From: Corythoichthys intestinalis | Lineage: Eukaryota > Chordata > Actinopteri > Syngnathiformes > Syngnathidae | DNA length: 64,000 nt | Reading direction: 5' to 3' | Assembly: GCF_030265065.1 (NCBI RefSeq) | Contig: NC_080414.1 | Span: 22,935,001 to 22,999,000 of the forward strand | Shown: one piece after another, positions 51,263-59,911 of the stretch | How the letters are laid out: each line of letters opens with the position of its first letter | Position numbering within the stretch: position 1 is the first letter of the stretch | Program-made: the position numbers and the translations under genes | Notes under the pieces: generated by a model | What the model was told of the DNA's origin: nothing | What the model saw: the letters and a program-made list of their open reading frames with translations, nothing else | Database searches by the model: none

Positions 51263-51841
51263 CACTTCTGTTTGACTCCTACAATAATGTCAACTTTGGA
51301 TTTTGGAGGCAGGGATAGCGGAGCTAGGCGGCTAACTTGACAGAGAGTCAGGTGGTCAGGTCAAGGCAGAAGTAATAAATAGCGATGCCAGAAAAAATGG
51401 AGAAGCACTGAGTTTGATTGGTGCGCGAATTGTACTCTGGGATTGTTTGCTTTAGTCTATGAAGCCATGTCGCTAAGCAGTCGCCGAGTAAACAATAATT
51501 GTTACTGAAAATAAATGAGTAATCAGAAAGAGACAAAGTTTAATCAATTTCAATTAACATTACAGTATACACCAAAACAGAAAAAAACGCACTACTGCTA
51601 ATAAAAAACAGGACTCGAACTCAAGTCACAAAATAAATGAATAATAAAATGTATTTCTTTTGTACTATATTTGTTTCTGAAATGAAAACAAAAAGCTCGT
51701 GACACACATAAGTTTGGTTAAACTACTAAAAATCAGCAACAAATAAAATCAGTTTCACAGTTCTTAACCTTGCCTAAGGCATATCAAAGTGGAATTTTTA
51801 TATACTTTGGCAGATGCTTAAGTTGACTCTAAATAACATGA

Positions 51842-51857
51842 CACCTGTTCATTTCCC
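51842..51857 (+). promoter_or_regulatory. PTF1-type bipartite site (E-box + TC-box)
   Basis: CACCTG (51842-51847), four bases, then TTTCCC (51852-51857) is the arrangement bound by the pancreatic acinar trimer PTF1 (PTF1A, an E-protein and RBPJ/RBPJL). Rodent elastase-1 has the same spacing. It lies about 250 bases upstream of the elastase start, a typical enhancer position. Confidence 0.65.
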
Positions 51858-52066
51858 ATCTATGATAATAGGTCATTTTTGCAAATTTAGAATGCTAATG
51901 AAACATACAAAAACATGGTATAAGGTACATTATAATACATTAATTTGCTGATGACTATCCGTATGAATGTAAAACATAAGACTTTTTTTTTTTTAAACTT
52001 TAAAAAGGTGTTTGCGCATTGGCAACGCGCCCTGTAGTTATCTAACTGAAGGTCCCACTACAGTAA

Positions 52067-52074
52067 TATAAAAT
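52067..52074 (+). promoter_or_regulatory. TATA box of the elastase gene
   Basis: TATAAAAT lies 34-41 bases before the ATG at 52108. With initiation about 30 bases downstream, the 5' UTR would be only about 10 bases, as is usual for pancreatic zymogen genes. Confidence 0.65.
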
Positions 52075-52107
52075 GTTGAAACGCAATTCTCCATTCAGTC
52101 TTCCAAC

Positions 52108-55100
52108 ATGATTTGGTTTGTTACTTTCCTCTGCTGTGTCGGTAAGATATTCTATTTAATGCAACAAAATATTTGTAGCATTACATGAAAAACTTATTTG
52201 GTTAAAAAAAAATAGGCCTGATTGGTGCTGAGGTACCTTTCAACCACTACGTGAACAACCAGAGAGTCATTGGAGGTAGTAATGCCAAACCAAACACCTG
52301 GAAATGGCAGGTGAGCCCCAACACCCTAAAATTCGTCATAAAACTGCTTAATTTGCCATTTTCTTCTAGGCTTCCCTGCAGCTAGATTCCTACAACCAAG
52401 GTTCATTTAGTCACATCTGTGGAGGCTCCCTCGTGAGTGCTTTTTACATCCTGACGGCAGCTCACTGTATTCTCAGGTTTGGTTTTACTTTCAAAACCAC
52501 AAAACACATGCCATTCTGTTGGAACCAACATTTTTGCTGATGTACTGTGTTGTTACATGCATTTTAGTAAGGATGTCAGCCAGTACCGTGTAGTGGTAGG
52601 AGAATACAACCTGTATGAATACGAGGGGAGCGAGCAGTTCATTCAGGTTGAAAAGATTCACATGCATCCCCAGTGGACGGGCAACCTTGGCATTGGGTAT
52701 TGTTCAAATCCATCCAGTTGCATCGAGCCCCTTAATCCATAATTTTAATGTGGATATGTTTGCTTCTCCATTAGAAATGACATTGCTATCCTGAGGCTGG
52801 CCAAGCCTGTTTATCATAACGGCTTTGTCGCTATCGGTAACCTGCCCAGGGCAGGAGAAATGCTGCCTCACAACTTCACCTGTTACATCACCGGCTGGGG
52901 GATCATGGACTGTAAGTCAAGAAAATTTTAAAGGAAACCCAAATAAAATAGTTAAATTAAGATGAGAATAAAATTGAAATTTAAAAACTTGGATGGAATC
53001 AAATTTAATTGAAATGAATAAAAACAAATACTAGAAAAAAAATAAAATATGAAATCTTTTTAAGGAAATGAAATTTAAAAATGAAATAATACAATGTAAA
53101 ATAAATCTGATATAATGTCACAAATGAAGTTCAAAACTGAATTGAACTAAAATACCATGAAAATGAAATGCTAAAGAAACAGATTTGAATACTGTAAAAT
53201 TCAATCAAAATGATATAAAACAATGAAACTGAAATGAAAGTTAAATAGAAAACAAATTAACACCAGAAAGCAAATACATTACAGTGATCCCTCGTTTTTC
53301 GCGGTTAACGGGGACCAGAACCTGCCACGATAAGTGAAAAAATGCAAAGCAGCGCCCCTCACCCCTACCCTCCTCAATTTATTTATTTAGATTTAGCATT
53401 GGAAAGAGATACATATAAGAAATGTATATATATTACGTTTTAATAAGTGGTTTGTAAGCACTTCAAATGTAATAATTATGATAACTTTTAAACATGTTAT
53501 TGTCCCACTGAATTACTTTTAAACGAGAATAAACTAGAAACATGCTTGGCTTTATTCAATGCTTCATTTAGTGAGCCCACTAAAATCAACTCAAGCTGCT
53601 CACTTACGATGAGTTGCCACAGCAACTGTTTAAGAAGTTTAACATTGATTGATGGATGCGGCTCTTTGAAGATTCGAGATCCAAGCGTCTCTGGCAAGAT
53701 CGAACCTTAACGTCTGTCAATCATCATTAACTTTAATAAGCAACTCCAGTGCACTGCCTGACCAAGAAAAGCGGCAGGAGCAAGAGTGAGAGATTACGTG
53801 ATCGGATAGGGACAGCTCTATAAAATACTGCATTTATTTATTTATTTTAATTGAAAAAAAAAATCCACGATGGACTGAGGGCACGAAGTTTGAAGCGCAA
53901 AGTAAAAAGGAGGACTTTCTCCGCATACTTTTAAATATCTTCATTGAAAGTAAGGATGGGCGGATCGATACCAAAATATCAATATTTTGATCCAGCGCGT
54001 TAAGTTTTAGGTATTGATCCCCAAGCAAAAGTATCGATATTTGGAATAAATATATTATATTTTCTTTGTCTGTTTTTTGGGTATATTTTTGTGCACTTTT
54101 TGTACGACTTTTGCCTTTCGTGTTCTACAAGCACGTAAGCAGTGCACGCACATACTGTAAGTAAGCAGAGCACCGGTGTCTGCTCCCGCCCCCATTTACG
54201 TCCCTATCATATGTCGATCAGCATGCTTTTCCTCCGCCCCTCTCACGAGGCACCAACACAGTCACACCAAACAAACATTTGAAAGCTAATACTACCAACC
54301 TGGTAGCATGGCTGTGCATCGACGACGGATTGTCAAAGAAGTCTGGTTTGGACATAATTCATTTTAATAAATAGCAACGAGGCTAAGTGCACAGTTTGTG
54401 CCGAAACTGTCAGATATTCTGGTTATACCAAAAGCCTCACGAAACACTTAAGAAACATGCATCCCGAAGCACACGACGAATTAAATGAAAAACATGCCGC
54501 TCAAGCCGAGAAGGACACGAGAAAAGACAAGAGCACGCCGCCGAAGCAAAGCAAAGTATTTTAGAAGGGGCGATTGCGAAAGGCAGGAGTTATCCAGGTA
54601 ACGTAGGTGCTAATAGATCATCAGAGACGATATAAGCATTAGTGGCTGATGTGCAATATGAAACGATAAATATGGCGTTTTTGTCATCTCACATAAAAAG
54701 AACTTTGCAGCACTATTGAATATGCTTTGTAATGGAAAGTTATAGCTACATCTTGTTTGTGAAAAGCAAAGTTCATACCGCATTATATAAAAAAAGTAAA
54801 ATGACCATAGTGACATATTTAACAGTGAAGTATTACTGTAACCTAAATGTGACTCTCCATTTAATTAGTTTTTGATACAATGAGGACAAATCAGCCCACG
54901 TCACATTCCATAGGATAGTCAAGTGAACTACTAGCAAGCAAGTTGGGTTTAAAAAATATATGAATTATTACTTAACATTTTAAATACACACATCTCCCCT
55001 TACTGTATTTCTAACATTAGCTATTATTCCTTTCTTTTTTTTTTTTTTTAATTGCAAGTGACTATTGTGTATAGGATTTGTTTTTAATGATCTATCATTA

Positions 55101-56137
55101 AAGGGCGGTAACATGCTACTATTAATTCCTTCTTTAATTAGATTCAAAATATTTAACTTAGGTAGATTAAAATGTGATCAAATACCACGTGTAGCAGGGA
55201 AATGTTCTGTGCATATGAATTTAAGGGTCATGTTTAAAGAGTGAGACTGACTAATCAGATTTTGTTGTTGATGGATTGGTTTGTGAGTTTGTAGGGGAAC
55301 TGCTTTGCTAGTTATTAAAAGCAGCAGTTTTTCCATTGCAATGCATATTTGACACAAAGAGACTTTTATTAGTTTTTGAGTGCTTGCTGTTGTTGTACAT
55401 TAGATATCATCAGAATGGCTGACAACTCTGCAGGGTTGTATATACACATATATCTATATCTATATATCTATATATATATAGATATATAGATATAGATATA
55501 TAAAATATGAACCGGTATCGATATCGGATCAGGATTGCAATATTTGGCCTTGGTATTACTTGGTATCGGATCGAATCCAAAATCACTGGTATCGCCCATC
55601 ACTAAGTGAAAGACTGATCTAACTGCACCGATTCCTGCATTTGGCCAGATGAAGCATCAAGCATGACCCCTGACATCCTGCAAGTGTCCCCCATCAAAGT
55701 GGTGGAGCACGCAGTATGTTCCCAGCAGGACTGGTGGGGAGGCATCGCCCTGAGAAGCATGCTGTGCGCCGGTGGCGATGGAGTCGTTTCTGGTTGTCAG
55801 GTGTGGCAGAACCCTCCACACTCTATCCCACTTCCTTCACACCACTCATTGTGGCATGATTGTGGGTGTCCCAACAGGGCGACTCTGGGGGACCCCTAAA
55901 CTGCTATACCGACGGAGAATGGAGGATCCACGGGGTGGTTAGCTACGGCCCATCCGGGAGGTGCAACCAACTTTCCAAACCCACCGTCTTCACCAGAGTC
56001 TCTTCTTTCCATGACTGGATTTACTCTGTAAGCACACCCATACTAAACTTGGTCTCTTATTGAGGAGAAGCATGTGAATCTGTCTGACCAATTTCTCTTT
56101 TGATCGCTTTCACCCACAGATCATTCAGGACGTATAG
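52108..56137 (+). CDS. Chymotrypsin-like elastase (CELA1-like) serine protease, complete, eight exons
   Basis: This is a secreted digestive endopeptidase zymogen. The exons are 52108-52141, 52216-52310, 52370-52476, 52568-52696, 52775-52911, 55649-55800, 55878-56027 and 56120-56137. They total 822 nt (273 residues), every join is in frame, and the GT-AG sites match the elastase-family pattern. A signal peptide ([16 protein letters not shown]) and a short cysteine-free propeptide precede the activation site R28|VIGG. The catalytic triad is intact: H75 (LTAAHC), D124 (NDIAILRL) and S221 (GDSGGP). The S1-pocket positions read Ser189 (SGCQGDS), Gly216 (VVSYG) and Thr226 (KPTVFTRV). Gly216 differs from Val in CELA1, so the preference may be for larger residues (inference). 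[15 protein letters not shown] and [10 protein letters not shown] resemble CELA1. Intron 5 is 2.7 kb because of two transposon insertions. A poly(A) signal follows at 56172. Confidence 0.93.
53282..53903. mobile_element. Tc1/mariner (pogo/Tigger-like) MITE fragment in elastase intron 5
   Basis: After a TA, the left end reads CAGTGATCCCTCGTTTTTCG, a terminus typical of pogo/Tigger-type non-autonomous elements. The right part (ATCCACGATGGACTGAGGG…CGAAGTTTGAAGCGCAAAGTA) is the worn inverted counterpart, lacking the last bases. No ORF is present. Confidence 0.65.
53951..55604 (+). mobile_element. hAT element with BED zinc-finger remnant in elastase intron 5
   Basis: Termini TAAGGATGGGCGGATCGATA and GGTATCGCCCATCACTA are inverted. 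Flanking 8-mers ATTGAAAG (53943-53950) and AGTGAAAG (55605-55612) differ at one position. Near 54380-54560 the plus strand encodes a BED-type finger remnant ([26 protein letters not shown]), the DNA-binding start of hAT transposases. The rest of the transposase is missing. A 54-bp perfect palindrome lies at 55448-55501. Confidence 0.85.
55448..55501. repeat. 54-bp perfect palindrome of TATC/GATA units
   Basis: The C residues at 55454, 55460 and 55468 pair with the G residues at 55495, 55489 and 55481 about one centre between 55474 and 55475. All intervening A/T bases also pair. It could extrude as a cruciform or form a hairpin in RNA. Confidence 0.92.
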
Positions 56138-56171
56138 GCTGCAGACTGACAGGGGTCCATACAGGGTTTCA

Positions 56172-56177
56172 AATAAA
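56172..56177 (+). terminator. Poly(A) signal of the elastase gene
   Basis: AATAAA lies 35 bases after the stop codon, consistent with the very short 3' UTRs of pancreatic enzyme mRNAs. Confidence 0.75.
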
Positions 56178-56454
56178 ATCTACTGGAAAAAAAATATACT
56201 TTGTCAAAATAATTATATAAGTAACACATGAGCCACTGACATCTGGAGTGTTGGAACTTTTGTCATTTGCAGTGATGCAAAAGGACAAATTACTGTAAAT
56301 TGATTTATATTACAAAGACTACTTTTTTTTTTAAATAATAGACATAATATTTTTATCTCAGATTTTGGTATATAAAATAAAAGAGACAAACTGGGTGTAA
56401 GAGAAAAGTATAGTTCAAAAGTAGTTCAAGAAAGTCCAAACATTCCTCTATTAG

Positions 56455-56610
56455 TTCTTGATAACACCCACACAGAAGAGAAACCTATAGGTTGCTTAGT
56501 GTGCCATAAAGCATTCTAACAAAAGTCACAATTGGAATCACATGGACACACATGAGAACACCTACAGGAGAAAACCCCTTTAGCTCTTCCATTTGTGGTG
56601 GAAATATTGA
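56455..56610 (+). pseudogene. C2H2 zinc-finger fragment, decayed
   Basis: The frames read HTEEKPIGCLVCHKAF, a stop, QKSQLESH, then in another frame MRTPTGENPFSSSICGG. These are worn copies of the HTGEKP linker and C2H2 finger of the genes downstream. One finger and part of a second remain. It appears to be a dead member of the local cluster. Confidence 0.75.
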
Positions 56611-58139
56611 AATACTTTGACAAATGAAAACGATAGAAAATACTGTTTTACAGTAATTCACTGCATCTTTGCGCATTATTTGTACTGCAGTTGTATTCTT
56701 GTGCAAACCTGTTAATGTGATTACTTGTAAGAAGTCCTTGAAAGCTTATGGACATGTGGAGGGTGAAAAAAGATAAATGTTGGTAAGAATTTTTTTATCC
56801 GAGTCATAGACATTTGTACTAGTTTTTAAAGCCCTCCAGGTCTTTGCTTTGCAAGTGAAAAGAAATGAATAGGTTCAAAGATGAGATTAAACAGCAATTT
56901 CCATATACCCAAATGTTTACATATGACATGGGGCTCATTCAGAAAACGCTTGCAGACAAACACAAACATTTGGAGAAAACAAACACCACCATCAAGGTCT
57001 AAAACAAATTTCTAATTTTTAATGTGATGTTTTACTCTGTGCTTATTTTTCGTGAGTTCATTTTCTGACCAAAATGACCACCCAAATAAATAAATAAATA
57101 AATAATTATAGAAACTGCATACCATTTTGCATATCACCAAGTGGCGGCAGTGACTCACCGTGGTAGTTTCAAAGCATCAGTTTATTGCGAAGAAGAAAAG
57201 CATATGCTTAGCAAATTTAGCAAATGACTGTGTGTCGCGGACGTTGAACATAAAAATTGCTGGTAAGAAAACGTTTAATTGTGACATCCACTGTTGTATC
57301 TTTTGGGAAACAACAATATTTTCGTAAATGGAGGAACGACCCCGACGACAATTGGAAGCGCCCACTTCAAACACTCAAAATGGGTATATGTGACGGGTCG
57401 AAGGTTCTTAACTAAACTAGACCGAATAACTTACATTTACCCAATAAGGCCGTGCAAAACGTAATGATGTCAGTTTTATGAGGTAAGACAAACATATAGT
57501 ATACCTTTTGACGTGCTACCCAGTTACATTTACATTTCATGTTATTGTCGAAGTAAGTTAATTTACCGTCAAGCGACTACTTAAGAGTAAAGCATGCATA
57601 TGTGAATATGATATATTATGCAAACGTAAATAAAAATATTGAGTGCACTAAGGAAAGTTGTCCCTGGGTTTACTTGGCCTTCCAATCACATATAAAAGTG
57701 ATCTCCCGTCCAAATACACATGTATTGGTTTAGCTCCTTTGTTGGTTTTGGATATTCTTTTCAGATACCTCACTTTTGCAGACACAAATAAGCACACATA
57801 CTCGCACATACACATTACAGTACTTTGTTTTCCCAAGTCTTGGTTTCAATAAACCTTTGCCATTGGATTGGCCTCCAACATTTATGTCATGTGCTTTGAG
57901 CCAGGCATGTGACAGTGAAGTAATCTTTTAAAGCATGAAAATGTTTGTATTTTTGCTCTTGTGTAATGCTCCTGATAATTTATTGTGGTCCTGCAATCAG
58001 ATAATTGCTAGTCTTTGCTCTTGCCTGATTCTCCGACCTTTTCACTGCAGTGTGAAGATACCCAGCTCATGTAAATTGAAAAGGAACAGATTGAATACCT
58101 CATCTGATTGATGTCTTAATGAAGCATGAAGACAAAACC

Positions 58140-58280
58140 CGTTATCTTCATTTTCCAAGTGGACACCAGTATGGAGGACCACCAGCAGACAGACTTCTCG
58201 GTTCGCTGTCAGGCAGCGATAACATGGGAGAAAACTGCGGTAAGCAACAAAGACTGTGAGGGTAACAAAAACAGTTAAAA
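58140..58280 (+). pseudogene. Decayed duplicate of the zinc-finger gene's acidic region
   Basis: The segment GTATGGAGGACCACCAGCAG…CTGTCAGGCAGCGATAACAT…GCAACAAAGACTGTGA aligns with 58575-58675 in the intact gene next door (GGPPSNHLLAPLSDSDDMEEPLRNNKDCE). It starts after a CACTGCAG acceptor near 58050. Stops interrupt it. It is a partial tandem duplication of the exon, about 400 bases upstream of its source. Confidence 0.7.
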
Positions 58281-58341
58281 TAGCTTTAATGTTGGCAACT
58301 CTTACCATATTTGTTCGTGGATTTTTTTCTTTGTATTAAAG

Positions 58342-59507
58342 TCCTTCAGGGGGAACTTCCTCTTCAAGCCCCCCATTTTAAAGAAGAGGGGACCGCACAG
58401 CTGAACTACATGAAGAGGGAAGAGGAGGATCCAGAACTCCTCTATGTTAAAGTGGAAGAGGAGGAGTTTGATGTCAGTGAGCTGCCACTGACTTGCGTCT
58501 GTATGAAGAGTGACATTGATGAATACGAACCACCTGAGTTTTCAGAGCTTCATTGTCCAAGTCCTAGTGGAGACCACTGTGGAGGACCACCATCAAACCA
58601 CCTGTTAGCTCCACTGTCAGACAGTGATGATATGGAAGAACCTTTGAGGAACAACAAAGACTGTGAACGTGTTAAGAAACTGTTAGGATGGTCTAAAAGG
58701 GAGAAAACTTCCAAGAAACGTCAGACATTTCAAGATTTCAGCTGCTCAATATGTGGTAAATTGTTTACTAGAAAGCCAAACATGGTAGCACATATGAGAA
58801 TCCATAGCGGAGAAAAACCCTTTAGTTGCTCAGTTTGCAATAAAGCATTCACTTTAAAAGATGGTATGGTAAAACACATGAAAACACACACGGGAGAAAA
58901 ACCCTTTAGTTGCTCACTATGTAGTAAAACGTTCTTTGTTAAGCAAAGCTTGAGAACACACATGACAAAACACACCGGGGAAAAACCATTTAGTTGTTCA
59001 ACTTGTGGTAAAACATTCTTTCTAAAGTCAAGCATGGATTTGCATATGATATCCCATACAGGAGAAAAACCTTTTGTTTGCTCGTTGTGTAGTCGAACTT
59101 TCAAACAAAAGGCACATCTGGAATCTCACATGAGAACACACAACGGAAACAAGCCATTCCTTTGCTCAGTTTGTGGTTCCGCATTTTCTCGAAAAGACTA
59201 TATGAAATCACACATGAGGATACATACGGGAGAAAAGCTCTTTAGTTGCTCAGTTTGTGGCAAAACATTTATTTTTAGTCAAAGCTTAAGAGCACACATT
59301 ATGACACACACGGAGGAAAAACGTTTTGTTTGTTCAGTATGTAGTAAGACATTCAAACAAAGGTCATATTTGAACTCACATATGAGAATACACACAGGAG
59401 AAAAACCTTTTAGATGTTCCGTTTGTGACAACAGCTATGCGCATCGAAGAAGTTTATCTGTACACTTGAGGACTCATGACAAAGATGGAGATCATGTCTT
59501 ACAGTAG
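58342..59507 (+). CDS. C2H2 zinc-finger protein with nine fingers
   Basis: This is a probable nuclear DNA-binding protein; its target is unknown. The exon opens after an acceptor (TTTGTATTAAAG) at 58341 in phase 1, the same phase as the homologous exon of the neighbouring gene. An acidic region (EEEDPELLYVKVEEEEFDVSELPLTCVCMKSD, LSDSDDMEEP) of about 110 residues precedes nine consecutive C2H2 fingers joined by TGEKPF-type linkers (FSCSICGKLFTRKPNMVAHMRIH to FRCSVCDNSYAHRRSLSVHLRTH). All nine keep the C2H2 ligands. The family's usual first coding exon (MLK…FGLFERTIASYEE, as at 59912) was not found upstream. Translation may start at the internal MKREEEDP (58410, 365 residues) or in an exon I missed. 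The stop is followed within 0.4 kb by the next zinc-finger gene in the same direction. Confidence 0.87.
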
Positions 59508-59739
59508 TGTACTGCAATATTGCAGCATCTAAAACAGACCATGTGTTTTTTGTATTAGATGTCTTGAGAGATGTTATTGTTTGAGCAAACATTGGGTGTT
59601 TGGTATAAAAAAAAAAGCTTATGGTAAAACATCCGTGATAATTTTCTACCTTGTATACATGTTTCATGAATACAACATTAAAAGTACAGTACAAGAGAAA
59701 ACAACGTTTCAGCTTCATTATTTCGTAAATTTAGATTGC

Positions 59740-59911
59740 CGAAGCAGTAGTAGTTGCATTCCAATAGGTGGCAGTAAAGCGAATACAATTTACAAATCGC
59801 GGCTAAACACGAAGAAGAAGCAACAAGAAGAGGCGGAAGTTTGTGCATTTATCGGCACTGGCGTACAAGGTCCTATTGTTCCTGTGATTTTTTTTTAAAA
59901 TTACGTACAAA
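59740..59911 (+). promoter_or_regulatory. Leader/promoter region of the second zinc-finger gene
   Basis: A CCAAT box lies in CATTCCAATAGGTGGCAG at about 59757-59774. Next come an A/G-rich stretch (GAAGAAGAAGCAACAAGAAG) and the 5' UTR, ending in AAAATGTTAAAG. The GTGGCAGTAAAGC plus GAAGAAG arrangement recurs before other fish zinc-finger genes of this type, and a similar one lies at 57140-57200. Confidence 0.45.

Larger units (their letters stand above)
51263..52107. promoter_or_regulatory. Divergent gorasp1 / elastase promoter interval
   Basis: These 845 bases separate the gorasp1 ATG (minus) from the elastase ATG (plus). The gorasp1 side is moderately GC-rich with no TATA box. The elastase side carries a PTF1-type composite site and a TATA box, described separately. 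I see no repeat in it. Confidence 0.6.
56178..58341. other. Region between the elastase and the first zinc-finger gene
   Basis: It contains two decayed zinc-finger fragments (listed separately). A segment at 57140-57300 (GTGGCGGCAGTGACTCACC, then GCGAAGAAGAAAAG, ending at a GCTG|GTAAGAAA donor) resembles the leader region of the second zinc-finger gene and may be a non-coding first exon of the first. The rest shows nothing recognisable. Confidence 0.45.

Noticed and set aside
57177-57374. Minus-strand frame MFEVGASNCRRGRSS…
   Set aside because: No similarity was seen, and the plus strand here looks like a zinc-finger gene leader with a GTAAGA donor.
58730-59104. Minus-strand frame with repeating GFSPV units opposite the zinc fingers
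   Set aside because: The repeat pattern is simply the antisense of the TGEKP linkers.
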